A program made the position numbers and the translations under genes. Under the pieces are notes generated by a model. The model ran no database searches, was not told where the DNA came from, and was given only the letters and a program-made list of their open reading frames with translations. A stretch of DNA of 64,000 nt from NCBI GenBank assembly GCA_030278955.1, contig JAOANR010000013.1:46040191-46104190 (forward strand), read 5' to 3'. Positions 10,402-22,840 of this stretch are shown in pieces (position 1 is the stretch's first letter; each line of letters starts with the position of its first letter). The DNA comes from Hygrophila difformis. Taxonomy: Eukaryota; Streptophyta; Magnoliopsida; Lamiales; Acanthaceae.

Positions 10402-10755
10402 GGGAAAAAAGCCAAAAGCATCCCATAATTTTCGTGTGTTTCTCAAATGGTCCCATAATTGTGCACTTCACTTAATCCATCCAATATATTTGCTAATCCT
10501 CGCCCAAATGATCCCATCGGGGTTAATTACAATAATTAATGGGTAAATCATCCCACAACTTTCGTCATTTTCTCAAATAGTCCCATAATTAACCCCTTAA
10601 TCCTTGCGACACGTCAGGCTGAGATATCATTAACCTTGGATGGGATCATTTGGGCGAGGATTAGCAAACATATTGGATGGATTAAGTGAAACACATAATT
10701 ATAGGACCATTTGAGAAACACACGAAAGTTATGGGATGCTTTTGACTTTTTTCCC
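10402..10755. mobile_element. Mutator-like foldback element, 354 bp
   Basis: About 115-bp inverted arms begin GGGAAAAAAG and contain GCATCCCATAA and CTCAAATGGTCC. The target duplication TATATTTTTA (10 bp) lies at 10392-10401 and 10756-10765. Both other gene blocks show the empty site with a single copy (about 46557-46566, and minus strand near 54165). Long inverted repeats with a 9-10-bp duplication point to the Mutator superfamily. A third, partial copy of the arm sequence (CATCCCACAACTTTCGTC) sits in the middle. Confidence 0.88.
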
Positions 10756-11033
10756 TATATTTTTATGAACATATCACCTCCTAATCTCTATTGTCCAATA
10801 AATGACATTACCTAATGATAGGTGTGCACAATTGTGGCACATGCATACCTCACTTTGTGGATAGCCAAGTACAATAGGATCCTTGAAAATCCACTCGTCA
10901 ATGTCTTGCCATTGATCTGTAGTCCTCGAATCAGCCTATATTTAGTCCCGATAAATATTACCCTTTTCAGTTAGGGATATCCGTTCTCAATTCACCGCAA
11001 TTCTCTCCTCCCCAAATGAACTTATTTCCAAAT

Positions 11034-11043
11034 CTATAAAAAA
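11034..11043 (+). promoter_or_regulatory. TATA box of small gene copy A
   Basis: CTATAAAAAA at a position conserved with CTATAAATTG in block B and CTATAAATAGG in block C, about 100 nt before the ATG. The surrounding 300 bp (CCGCAATTCTCTCCTCCC and others) are also conserved among the three copies. Confidence 0.65.
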
Positions 11044-11144
11044 TAGGTATTTCAGTTTCATTTTTATCGTATTAAATCTTTTCATCTTTTGTTACCAAAA
11101 AAAAAAATCTTTTCATCTTTATGACATTATATCATATTTTTACC

Positions 11145-11534
11145 ATGGCCGATAACAATGTTGAAAACTTATTGGTGACCTCCGCTCTCAAAGCTGCTGA
11201 TGCAGCGGCAAAAGGAGCTCTGAAGCTCATCATGCACTACACGCAAAATGTTTGCAAGTTGGCGGAGGAAGTCGATAATGAGAAGCCATTATGTTCCGTC
11301 GCGCTCTGTATTCTGTCATTAAACGACGTTCAGCAAAAATCAACCCATGTTGCCATGATGGCAAGAGATGCCTTCTCCGCTGCCCGTCGGGCACATGACT
11401 GGCGCCAGAAGGTGGCGCTTTGTGCGGATGACCATGAAGCTGTTATACCCGTGGAAAACCTATTGGAGGAGGTTGCTATCGCGAATAAGGCACGGTCAGC
11501 AATTACGGATGAGATTGCCGCTAGAGGAATTTAG
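11145..11534 (+). CDS. Unknown small protein, copy A (129 aa)
   Basis: Intact frame from MADNNVENLL to ITDEIAARGI. I do not recognise the family. It shares with copies B and C the core AAKGALKLIMHY-QNVC, EEVDNEKPLCSVALC, QQKSTH-AM and DAFSAARRA-DW-QKV. It is rich in Ala, Glu and Lys and probably all-helical, with no signal peptide or membrane segment. The start is taken at 11145 (context ACCATGGCC, a strong plant initiation context), the position used in all three copies; an in-frame ATG eight codons upstream is not conserved in block B. A TATA box and leader are present. Conservation of the frame and promoter in three diverged copies argues for a real gene. Expression is unknown. Confidence 0.75.
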   Translation: MADNNVENLLVTSALKAADAAAKGALKLIMHYTQNVCKLAEEVDNEKPLCSVALCILSLNDVQQKSTHVAMMARDAFSAARRAHDWRQKVALCADDHEAVIPVENLLEEVAIANKARSAITDEIAARGI

Positions 11535-11745
11535 GATTTATGCTATTATGTTTGACAGTATTTCAGTTTCTGTTAGGAATCGCTTTTTCGCTGCCTCTGG
11601 TTTCCTATTATTAAGTTTATGTTTAATAGGCCTCTATTTCAGTTCAAATTGGCAAATGCTTTTTGATGTTACTTTATTTCTTTTATGTCTTCAAGTTTTT
11701 GTGGGTACTGAAAAGTGATGATGTAGCATATATGATATAACCACC

Positions 11746-13088
11746 TAGGGTGAAAAGCTTCGAGCTCGAGCCGAGCCGAATTTTTACTTAATCGGGCCGA
11801 GCCGAGCCTGGCTCGAGCTCGGCTCGGCTCGATTAAGTAAAAATTCGGCTAGGCTCGAGCTTGAAGCTCGACGAGCTTTAGAAAATTGATCTCGGCTCGA
11901 GCTCGACATAAAAAAGCCGAATTCGAGCTCAAATCACACATGTTACAAAGGGGACTGGACAAAAGTCCCCATTCCCAAACTAAGTTCGATATAAAATTAG
12001 GAATAATTGTCAAATTATTAGATAATAAGCTTAAAAACTTGATGGATTGAAGTTTAATAGATTTAATATATTAAACTATTCATAATTTCTACTTCTAATC
12101 ATAAAAAAGAAAAAATAGAAAAGAAAATTTATAGGAGTAATAAATAGATTATACATTTACTATGTATAACTGATATGTGTGTATATATATATATATATAT
12201 TCGAGCCTATTATCGAGCTTTCGAGCCCAGTATTGGTTAGTTCGGCTTGGGCTCATTAATATTCCGAGCCGATCTCGAATTCGAGTCGAGCCTTTTAGAG
12301 TCGAGCTTTGATCGAGTTTTGATCGCATCGAGCCCGAATATTTTACGAGCTTATCAATCTCATTTTAATAGGGGTGTGCATCGGTCGGTTCGGTTAATCG
12401 AACCGAACCAAAATCTAAAACCGAATTAAAAACCGAACCAAAATCTAAAACCAAAATCCAAAACCGAACCAAAATTACTGAAAACCGAAATAACCGAACC
12501 GAAATATTTCGGTTCGGTTATACCGGTTAACCGAACCGAACAGAACTACTTTTCTAAAAAATAAAATATTTTTGATCAGAACATCCCTATTACCATTTTC
12601 AAACCTATAAATTCGCCATGTCAAACAAAAACATCATATCTACATATAACTATGAGTGCATAATACTAAACTATTTCAAATTGCATTGTTCAAATTACAC
12701 ACAAATGAAATTACAAAATAAAGAAACAGTTACAGAATAGTTCAAATACGAAACAATATAAAAGTCTCAAAACTCTCAACAGTAGTTCTCACTTCTCATC
12801 CACACAAACGTCACCGAATAGGGGCATTATTTTTTGTTTATTATATAATGGCATAATGTATTTTATATATTTTTTTAAAATATAATTTAAATTTCGGTTC
12901 GGTTCGGTTAACCGAATTGTAGATTTTTAAAAACCAAAAACCGAATCGAAAACCGAAATTTTGAATTTTCAAAACCAAAAACCAAACCGAAATCCAAAAA
13001 CCGAACCAAATTGCAAAATTCGGTTCGGTTCGGTCGGTTTGTTCGGTTTCGACCGAAATTTGCACACCCCTACTCATTTACACCTCTA
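11746..13088. mobile_element. hAT-like element with GAGCTCG repeats (outer)
   Basis: Left end TAGGGTGAAAAGC, right end TTTACACCTCTA, flanked by TAACCACC (11738-11745) and TATCCACC (13089-13096), 7 of 8 bases the same. The site at about 9488 (ATATCCACCAATG) looks like the unoccupied sequence. Subterminal DNA is packed with GAGCTCGAGCC and CGGCTCG motifs, typical of plant non-autonomous hAT elements. A second element is nested inside at 12367-13072. No coding sequence. Confidence 0.75.
12367..13072. mobile_element. hAT-like element with CGGTTCGGTT repeats (nested)
   Basis: Inverted ends TAGGGGTGTGCA and TGCACACCCCTA, with many CGGTTCGGTT/AACCGAACCG subterminal motifs on both sides. Flanks CTCATTTT (12359-12366) and CTCATTTA (13073-13080) form a 7/8 target duplication. 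It lies inside the GAGCTCG element, so it inserted later. Non-coding. Confidence 0.8.
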
Positions 13089-13370
13089 TATCCACCAATG
13101 CCCCCAAACATGTTTATCCCATTTTGATGTCCCATGCCTACATACCGAATCCTAGTTCCCTCTAATCACGAGGTTTTGAAATAATCTTCCAACCTAGTAC
13201 GTGTTAATGCTTCGACATTGAATATATTTCCAAATAAAACTAGGCACAATTCTATTAATAATGTCCATGGATCCTTGCTAGTTTATATTCCATATGGCAA
13301 CAGCCACACAGTTTGTATTGTATGATGTGTGATGCCCTTGTATTAACTCTATATCTATATTAAAAATAGT

Positions 13371-14622
13371 ATTTTTAATGCTGTAAAATTATTTCAGAGA
13401 AAAACGCGTAAACCGACCAGCTTGTGAACCAACTCAATGGACTGACTTTACACCAGTGTTTGAGCAGCTAATACGTTTGTCGTCCTCGTCCTAGTAATAT
13501 ATCTGATCTATCTATCTGCCAGTTGTAATAAATATGTAACAGGAACTCAATGCATCCGATCCTTGGACTTTGACACTTTGTTTTCTTTCTTTCCATGTGG
13601 GTGGGACATTATTATATACTCTATCCGTCCAATTTAAAATATATTCTAAAACTATATGATTAGACGAATCTAACAAGACCGAACTCCTAAATATTTACTT
13701 ACAATAATCTATACTGCATTGCTCCTATTAAATATATTCCATCATTTTTTAATTTTAAGGGTTATATTGTAAGTATGCATTGAGTTTCCACGTAAGCGAT
13801 GATTAATCATCTAGGAACACACAGTCATCCAAATTAATTACACGTCAGCTGAATCATCCTACTTGTCAAGTCAATCAATCTTTTAAATCTTATATTTAAG
13901 TAATAAATCTATTTATTAGTATAAGAAAATCTTGAAAAAATCTTTTCATATATTTGAAAATGATATAAATTGGAAATAAATTATAATATATTTGATATTA
14001 TGATAGATTTAGTTAAACCAATATATATTCTTTAATTTTTGCTCGACATATATTATTTAATTGAATATGTTATATTTCAAATATATTATATTAATTATAT
14101 AAAAAGTTTAGTCTGAAATATTAACCTCCATCAATATAATAAATTAATAATTAATTAATAATAACCATAATTAAGTTGATTTTTTTATCAAACTATATAT
14201 AGTTAATAAGAAATTAAAATCTGTTATAAAAATATAATCATATTTTAATTTTTAACATAAAAATAGTTACAATAAACTACATAATAAAAATAAAATTAAT
14301 TATTGTTTTTTTAATTATAGGTATAAATATAATTATAGTTTTGATATTAACAATTAATATATTCCTCATGCTCAAGGATTGACAGTTAAATTGGGTGAAT
14401 TTCATTCACATATGGATAATTTTTAATTTAGTTTGGCTTTTAAATTTTGGTAACAATTGTTCTAGATAATTTCTTCCATCTTTCATATGAACATGATAAT
14501 AGTACTATTATGAAATATGAACATATATATATATATATATATATACTGTCCTCATTTCTCTGATGTCTCAAATACAAATACTTATGAACATAATAGTAAT
14601 TTTTTATAAGTAAAAATTGTAA
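13371..14622. other. AT-rich DNA with Stowaway relic
   Basis: No gene. Near 13617-13690 the sequence (TATACTCTATCCGTCC, then GATTAGACGAATC) resembles the left part of the Stowaway family seen complete at 54782, but no right end was found. The remainder is very AT-rich. Confidence 0.45.
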
Positions 14623-14627
14623 AAAAA

Positions 14628-16644
14628 TGTAACACCCCAAATTTTTAATATACTACACCCGCATTTATGATTATTATTATTTTTTTATGAAATCATATTA
14701 TCATTATTATTTTTGGGAGACTATTTTTAATATTGAGGTTATTAAAATTTTATTAAAGTGTATTAATATATTTTAAATGATTTATTTGTAAGAAGATTTA
14801 TCTTGTTAAGAATTAATGAGTATAATGTATATATATCAACGTTAGTACTATTACTATTATTTTTAAAATTATTTTTAAAAAATTGACTATGATTATGTAA
14901 GTGTAAAAAATATATAATATATTGATATATGACTATAGGCGGTGGATTAGTAGTAGATAGAGATATATATTAAATAATTAAATAATAATATATTACTTAT
15001 TGAAATGCAATCCCACATCGGATGAAATCAACTTTGTTATACCATCCATTTCTTATATATAGTGGAGCACGACATATTTTTCTTATATATAGTGGAGCAC
15101 GACATATTTTGGCAATACGAATACCGAAAGCTTACCGTGAGATCGGTTAGTTATAATTATTTTATTATTATTATTATTATTGGGATGAGGCATTTGCATC
15201 GCCCCAGCCTCGGTCTTTCTTATAAAGTAGGACCTTAGTTTAAATTTTGGTAGCAGAGTAGTAGCTGGGAAGGCGCTGAGGCTCTCCTAGGCGAGTCGGT
15301 GTTAGTTTAAAATTTTGCAGTAGAGTAAGTTTCCTATGCTTTCCGCCCTTGTTGTTTTTATTCGCTTTCTTATCCGCTTTCGTTATTTATTTAGTTGTCT
15401 TTGCTTGGCTTTTCTTATTCATTCAGGTTGTCTTTGCGTTAGTCGTAGGTCTTTATTTGTGTTCCTGCTTTAGTAGTTGGCATTATTTTTCATTCTTGCC
15501 CTGCTAGTAGTAAGCTTTTATTGTTTCTTATTGGCCTACAATATTCGTTGCCGCTTGCTCGTTCCTTGATCACTGTTCTAGTTGTTAGCCTTGTTATTCC
15601 TGCTGCATTTGCTTCCGTTGCATATTTCCTCTTGACTTCGTTTCAGTTACCTTACGTAGAAATTCTTGTATAAATAACTCTAAGTACGACAACATAGGTT
15701 ATAGTCATCCCGCCGAGGGATTTATGGTATAATATGAGTGAGACCAATTCATTGATGATCTCTGTTGAACCTGGTGAGGTAAGCCAACTTGTTGTTGAAA
15801 CCATGGCCTGCAGGTGCCCTTAAAGGGTAATTATCTATTGATTAATAGCTAACAAACATGATTGAGGTTGACTTGCCATGTGACGGCCCGTACGCAGTAG
15901 ACGCTGGAAAATGCCATAGAGAGTTACCCCCAATCTAAACCAAACCGGGCGAGACGCTATTTAGTCACGATACTAGTATTGTGAGGTTCATTCTGGATCC
16001 CTCTAACATGCATGCAACCGTTGAGATGGTTAATTATATCTGGGCAGTTGCCTCTGTTGAGATTTTGGGATGCTCCCGAAATTAATATTTATATTGTCGA
16101 ATTGCTGGATATTGATATGAGAGAACCCTTATTGTGTTGTTCACATTGTTGAGTTCCTGGTTATTGATCTGGAAGTACCCTTGTTCTGTCTATAATTGGT
16201 TGGTTGTTCGTTGATTCCGAGTTTAGGGAACTTACCAGCGAATCCGTCGCTGATAATCCTTCTTTCTTTATTTCTTTTTCCTTCCAGGATAAGAGTAAGA
16301 CTGACAGGGGAAGGGAGCACTACACCTGCATATTCTCTGCATAAAACTTTTCAGTAGTTTTGGAAAATGTCGGACTTTTGACAACGCTGCGTTGTGATGT
16401 TGGTATCTTTTGTATAAACTAAAAAAAATGAGTATTATCCCTACAATGTGCATTGTGTTGAGAAATGATGTTCATTTTAATGAAATATTATATTTGTTAT
16501 CTTTAAGTATTGTTGTTTAAAATGGATAATTGGTATACTCGTTTTAGCCTTAGCATCTCCTGAATAAACCCGGTGTGTCAGATCGAGTCTTATTTAGGAG
16601 GTGTGGCGGTAACACCCGCGAGTCCGAAAAACAGTTGTGTTACA
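14628..16644 (+). mobile_element. Solo LTR of gypsy-type element
   Basis: A 2017-bp segment with ends TGTAACACCCC and GTGTTACA, flanked by AAAAA on both sides. Its 3' end (GGAGGTGTGGCGGTAACACC) resembles the end of the LTR at 60472-63524, giving plus orientation. No primer binding site or polypurine tract adjoins it, so it is best read as a solo LTR left by LTR-LTR recombination. The A-run makes the target duplication weak evidence alone. Confidence 0.75.
15050..15109 (+). repeat. 30-bp tandem duplication inside solo LTR
   Basis: Two exact adjacent copies of a unit containing TATATATAGTGGAGCACGAC, so a TATA-like motif is doubled in a place where an LTR promoter could lie. Confidence 0.75.
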
Positions 16645-17166
16645 AAAAAAATAATATTATAATACTAAGTGATTAGACAAAGCTAGCAACATCTCACTTG
16701 ACTATATTTTCTCTTATATAACTATGTTAAACTTTTGATTAAAATGACTTAATGAATAGTTGATACTATGCAAATGGATTACTTAAAAGAGAACAGAGGA
16801 AGTACTTTACAAGAGGGTATTCTGAATTATAGTCCATGTTTTAATATTCCTACCATCCTTCCTCATTGTTCGGTGAACTCCACCCACTATAAGTGTTTGT
16901 GTATATGTGTTCTCTCTTATAGATATCATATATCGATGAAAATCCATTGTTCACTGATTGTGGAATATACCATGTTCCAATCTTAATGTCACCTAAGAAA
17001 CACAAATAAAAAGTAGACAAACGAGGATCCTATCGGACCACTTAGATTTCTTACTGTAAAATAAATAATTAATAGTTGAACTATAAATTGTAGATACTAT
17101 CTTATTAAACACAATTAATAGATTGCGTGTTTTATCACCATTGCGCTTAATATGTTTGAGTAGCTA
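16645..17166. other. AT-rich spacer with MITE relic
   Basis: Between two LTR-derived segments. From about 16655 to 16815 there is a degenerate Stowaway-like stretch ending AGAACAGAGGAAGTA. No gene. Confidence 0.4.
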
Positions 17167-18720
17167 TGTAACACCCCCGTTTCCACGCCCAGCTTTGCAG
17201 CGGAAGTTACCAACGGGAACCCGGGGTTGTTACCGCCACGCATCCCGATTAAGCTCGCATTTGCCTTGCATTTGCTAACTTAATCGAAAAGCGCTAATGG
17301 TATTTTTAAATTTAATTCTAACCATACTTTAAACTGACTTATTATTTATAGAAATATATCTTTGGAATAATATAATAAAATTTATAAAATATGATGATTA
17401 TAATTTACCGCTGCGAAAACTCTTTTTCCATTTTAACTAAAGTTTAAAAATAAAATTTTACATAGCTAATTTGCGAAAGCACGGTTAAATAAATTTAAAG
17501 GAATATATTTCATTCGAGTCAAATATAAGAATTTACAAAATGTGATAACTATGATTTTCTATTTAAAAAAGGCAATCTTATGGCCAATAAAAATAATTTA
17601 CAATAATCAGTGTAAAAGTGATACTAACACCCATGCCCGTGCCCATGCCTCTTAGTATGGTCCACATATATCAAACCCTGTAAAAAGGAGTAAGTAATGT
17701 TTATCAGCCCACTGGCTGAGCAAGTAAATTATTGTCCCTTGGACAAAAACAATTTAATATTACTCAACAGTAAATGGCATGTCAAACCAGTAGCAATAAT
17801 TCAATCCACATGTAGCTCGACTATGATGCCTACACCCGGGGTATCTCATAGGACCTAACATGCCCTCATAATGACCGAAGTCAAAATATGAGTACACAAG
17901 GATGGCCCTACCTTGCGATCTAGAAAATGACTGTGAGACCCTTGGTCAAACACAATCCTAACTTGATTGGGAGACCCTTGGTCAACCACAATCCTCTTCA
18001 TGGGGATCCCTTGGATAGTCCACAAAATAACTCACGAAGATATCCACCTCTGGGGTATATCTCGCATAATAATAAATCAATAATTTACATGCCATACACT
18101 GAAATTTACTTTTTTCATATGCATGGCCTAGCCCAAAATATTTAAACACATAATGGGACATAACCTCTGCATAAATCACTTGCATGAATAAACCCTAGAA
18201 TTATTAAAGTGCAAAGGAATTTAGACATGCAAAAATACTCTTGGGACAAAGCCCGCAGAACAAAAATTTACTTACTGTTTCTTCCGTTGATAGCCTACTA
18301 TATTCTTGAAATACTCTCGCTGGCAAACTATGCACCAGAACAATTTCCTACGCCCCTAGACTTTGTTAAGGATATGTAATCGTTTGTGTCTTGAAATGAA
18401 CTTGGTACGAAGGTATTTATAGGGGCTTGGGGCCGATTATTCTATAATTTGTACATAGGTAGCTTTGACAATTCATCATGTCTAGGCAATAGCCTTTATT
18501 GCCATGCATACCATTCTTCACACGGCATTGCAGGTTGTTTTGTTAGTGTACACCAACTTCTGCATGCATGCCACCCCGACTCAAGGCCTCTGCATGCCTG
18601 CCATCACACCTCCAAGCCGTACTCATAATTTAATTTGCCTTTCTTGTGTACTTATTATTGGAATTCCTTGCCATTATTATTTCCTTGTATGAGATTTATA
18701 TTCACTCACTATGGCTAAGC
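17167..18720 (-). mobile_element. Partial gypsy-type LTR, minus strand
   Basis: The left edge TGTAACACCCCCG and the adjoining GTTACCGCCACG read, on the minus strand, as the 3' end of an LTR related to those at 14628 and 60472. I cannot find the other end or a primer site at the left, so this is a truncated or solo LTR; the right boundary given is approximate. A minus-strand TATA box is present at 18412. Confidence 0.55.
18412..18425 (-). promoter_or_regulatory. TATA box in partial LTR
   Basis: The minus strand reads CCCCTATAAATACC, a good plant TATA box, consistent with a minus-strand LTR promoter. Confidence 0.55.
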
Positions 18721-19298
18721 ACGGTTTTGCTCTCCTAATTTAATTGTATTTGCTTATTCGCCCTATTTAAGTTGGCTGCTATAGTTTTTAATTGGTAGAT
18801 TTTAGAAATCTATCCTTAACTAGTAACACCAGTGTGTGGTAATCATTTTTCCCAAATTTAAATGTCATTAATATTACAATTGGTTATTATTATCTATTTA
18901 ACAATTATTGGAAAATTTTTCATCTAATGAATCCATTACACTGATCATAAAGTGTATAATAATTTCCTACTAATAATCTCGAACGACTCCCTGGTGATCA
19001 ATTCTTATAGTATTCATTTATTTAGTTATTAATCTATTGCAAAATAATAGTTATGCAATATGATTCGGATCTTACTACCACTAGACTATTAGAGTTTACA
19101 TGTTTGAGCTGATCTAATGCGTGGCTTATGTAGCTTTATTTTATTAATCTTTCTTTCACTTGATAATGCATACTAGTAAATCGATACTAGTAGTTTCTTT
19201 CAACAATCATTTGACTAGTAAAAGGTTTGTAAACCTATACTCAATTTAATTCTTTAGCAAAATTATGAGATAAGTGTGCGGTAACAATATCTTAAATC

Positions 19299-19335
<37 letters not shown>

Positions 19336-19726
19336 CCATTCCATTATTATTATTTTTTTATTAATAATAATCTATTGCAAATTATATCTACCTATCAATA
19401 ATATTAACTGAGATCATAGTTATAAAATATGAGACAAATCTTTACTACACTAGACTATTTGTGAATTTAAAATCAAAACATTCAATATATAAGTTATTAG
19501 AATATAATATCTAGTTAATACTATTGTCAAAACATTTTTCCTTGGAAAAATATATTTCTCAAATAAATTAAATTATTTTTTTTTCCTTTGAAAATAATTC
19601 ATTTCTCTCAAACCAATCTCTATCTTGAAAAATATTAATTTATTTCACAATTCAATTTATTTTCTTAAGAAACAACACTAAATTATTTATTTAGAAAATA
19701 TTATCAACATAGTTAAATTTTGGGTA
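18721..19726. other. AT-rich DNA, no gene seen
   Basis: Low-complexity AT-rich sequence with a (CA)n(TA)n microsatellite at about 19298-19334. No coding signal. Confidence 0.5.
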
Positions 19727-19753
19727 CTAGTACTCCACCCGCGCGATGCGCGG
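19727..19753 (-). mobile_element. Helitron 3' terminus
   Basis: The minus strand shows a hairpin (CCGCGC-ATC-GCGCGG, 19739-19753), a short spacer and then CTAG followed by T, the classic Helitron 3' end inserted at AT. The element would extend rightwards, but I could not place its TC end. Confidence 0.65.
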
Positions 19754-20180
19754 ACTCCAAAGAAAGAAAAATTATTGTACCAATGAAACACATAAATGTA
19801 AAATTGCATAAAAGGTCCTTAAACATCTAAAATCAACACCCTTTCACAAACTTTTCGAATTCATACATTTTTGGAGAACTTCCTTGTAGACAACATTGAT
19901 GGTGGTCTTTCTATCTGATTCCATGTTATCATTACATAGATAATTTAATTAAAAAAAATACAAACACAAATAAACGGGAATATTGTATATGGTTATGAAA
20001 TTTATAAATTGTCAGACACTTATCTCTGGAAAAAAAAAATTACATATTGTATAAATTGTTAAACACAAACTCTAGTTATGCGTGTATGGTAAATGTATAT
20101 GCATTTTCTAACACAAAACAAATGAAGTATTGTAAATGTATATGCATTTTCCAAAATAAAAAAACTTGATAATTAGAAGT

Positions 20181-20237
20181 GGACCTAAATAGGTCAGTCC
20201 GCGGGCTGACCGCCCGCGGACTGACCAATTTAGGTCC
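20181..20237. repeat. Strong GC hairpin, copy 1
   Basis: 57 nt: the left arm GGACCTAAAT...GTCCGCGGGC pairs with GCCCGCGGAC...ATTTAGGTCC around a loop of about 5 nt; the stem is about 26 bp with few mismatches. It stands out in AT-rich DNA. Confidence 0.85.
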
Positions 20238-20857
20238 ATTGCAATATGCAAATTAACAAATTTATGGCCTATAGAATTTAATAATTGATATAGATAATAA
20301 TAATTTGATTTTCGATAAATTCAAAAATATAATATACATAAAAATAACTATATAGAATATAAATTATTGTAAATGAGTCCCTGTAGCATTACAAATGTAC
20401 ATTTGGTAAATATTCGTGTTTCTAACAAAACCAATTGCTTATCCAAAATTTAAATCGATTATTTTATGAATTATATAAGTAGCCGACAAATATTAATTAC
20501 CCAAAAAATTCATTGAAAAAAAAATCAAACAAATTAATATTTCTTAAATAAAACAAACATCTTATAAATTAATATATTAATCGCCCAATGAAATATTTAT
20601 TTTATAAAGTGTTTAACATGAATATATTTAAATTTAATCTCAACGACATTGAGATAATCTTAATCACAGAAGGTACTTTATTTTATCTTATAATATAAGA
20701 TAATTACTAAAATCTCTATAAAAAAGAAGTTGAATATTAGTTCATAAAAAAATAGTTAAAAACTTAAATTAATATTAGTTCGATTATAAATAATACTTCA
20801 AAAACAATATAATAAGGTTTTGACATAGTTTTAATATATAAACTTTATAATTAGAAG

Positions 20858-20915
20858 TGGCCTAAATTGGTCAATCCGCGGGCGGCCCGCCCGCGGACTG
20901 GCCAATTTAGGTCCA
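20858..20915. repeat. Strong GC hairpin, copy 2
   Basis: Second copy of the 20181 hairpin. Arms TGGCCTAAATTGG...CCGCGGGCGG and CCGCCCGCGG...CCAATTTAGGTCCA form a near-perfect stem of about 28 bp. It follows TTAGAAGTGG, as copy 1 does. Confidence 0.85.
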
Positions 20916-22396
20916 ATTCAATTGAATATTTGTTTTAGTAATAGGTATAATAATTTTATTAAAGTATTGTACATGAGTCCCTATTTGTAGCATTCAAATG
21001 CACATTTGTTAATCTGAACAAATTATACCTCATTAATGTATAATATTCAAATTATAATATCTGTTCACATTTAGATTACTTTTTCTATCTTTTTGCTCAA
21101 CCCATTTTTTTTACAAAAAACTATCATTTTTTACCCATAATTTCACTATCCAATATTCATCCATTATTGTTCAGTAGATATTTTTATTTCATAAAATATA
21201 TTTCTATAAGTTTGTCATCACTCACCACCATGAACATTAATTTTTAAATTCCTTTAAATGTGAAAGCATAAAATAATAATAATAAAAGAAAACGACTCAT
21301 CCATAAAGTCATAAACCACTCAAATTTATGTTATCGCATATCTACGTAAAAAAAAATATATTTTGAATTGTATGGAGAGTTTAAATTTTAAAATATAAAT
21401 TTATTACTTCTGTATTTTTTAAAATTTATTATTATATATTGTAATAAAAAATTATTATTATATATAAGTTATAATTAAGTATTCTTAACAATAAAAAATG
21501 ATAGTTTATTTGACAGGGCATAAACAACCCTAATAAATTTATAAGTAGTTTAAATTTGAAGTCATTTAATTTTAAATATGTTGTGCCCTGTCATTTAATT
21601 TGACAGGGCAGAAAAAAATAAGAGAGATTTTCAATTGACTACACATAGATGTGAAATAATATTTTGTCGAATGTCCGCAAGTCCAATACACTCTATAACT
21701 AAAACAATTATAATGTATCCTTTTCTTTTGTTGGAAGTCCAATTAATTTAAAGTTTGTTTCCACCTGTAAGAACTTCGGATATAAAAAACAAACATAAAT
21801 GAAAAACATTGTGAGTTTGAATTTTTATTGACATAATGGAAAAAGTTGCAACAATGGTCCTAATTAACTACCATCGTTTTTTTTTTTTTTTTTGAGAGGT
21901 TAAAGCAAAACTTTATTCAGAAAGGAACAATCCACAACAGACTACTAGTGTAACGCCCCGAAAATTCAAACATGATTTTCGCAAGCATTACCCCTGTACT
22001 AACTATCCTAAACTAGTGGCCAGCTAATTTAAAACAGCTAGTACAAGACTGAGTAAACCTAAAGTGATCATCTGATTAATCCAGTTTAATGCGGAAACTA
22101 AAACAAATAAAACACATAAGCACATAGGAGGTTCCACCATAATAATCAAATAAACATTCCAGCAGCTCATCCAGGCTGCAAGCCTCTCAAACAGCATACC
22201 AACCACAGATAGTTTCATAGTATCACATAACCACGTAAAGATAGACATAAAAGTCCTATCTATGTGATCTCTCAATACCCTCAAACCCAGTCATGCTCCA
22301 GTACCTCCAGCAGGATCTATAAAACAGACAAAGCAAAGGGGTCAGTACAACGTACTGAGCAAGGCTACGTGCCGGGGAGTAAGGGAAAACAGCACC

Positions 22397-22461
<65 letters not shown>

Positions 22462-22840
22462 CAGAGCATAATATAAATAAAGCATATAAACACCACACCG
22501 TCCCATACCGGTGCTTCAACCACGATCATACAATTGACATAAATAAATCATCACACCGTCCCATACCGGTGCTTCAACCACAGACATACAATTTATGCAC
22601 GTGATACATGGCCTAACATACACCTATCTACCCTATATGCAAATGCAAATGAATATGCCTAGCCGGCAACCTAAACCCGGGCGGTATGAACCCACGGGTG
22701 AGGATATCATCAACTCCAACCCATTACAGGGTAACATACACCATCCCCGCAGGGACCACAGGCATCACAGCCCAATCACAGGCATAACAGCCAAATCACA
22801 GGCATCACAGCCAAATCACAGGCATCACAGCCTAATAATC

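Larger units (their letters stand above)
9486..13370 (+). repeat. Duplicated block A (small-gene block)
   Basis: A segment shared with blocks B (42659-48811) and C (52556-54300, inverted). It holds a small unknown gene, its promoter and about 1 kb of flank. Within block A a roughly 280-bp segment (recognised by ATATCCACCAATGCCC and AACTAGGCACAATTCTAT) occurs on both sides of the gene in direct orientation, at 9486-10050 and 13089-13370. That suggests a remnant of tandem duplication. Four transposon insertions interrupt it. Confidence 0.85.
19754..21860. other. AT-rich DNA, probable Helitron body
   Basis: No gene. Contains two strong GC hairpins and a related flank (GAGTCCCT...GTAGCATT at about 20375 and 20970), suggesting an internal duplication of about 0.6-0.7 kb. 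Near 21511-21611 TGACAGGGCA occurs twice and its complement once. The stretch from about 21350 to 21570 is a diverged relative of 33240-33480. Confidence 0.45.

Noticed and set aside
11368..11718. 116-residue frame overlapping small gene A
   Set aside because: Not conserved in copies B and C; the family frame is the one starting at 11145.
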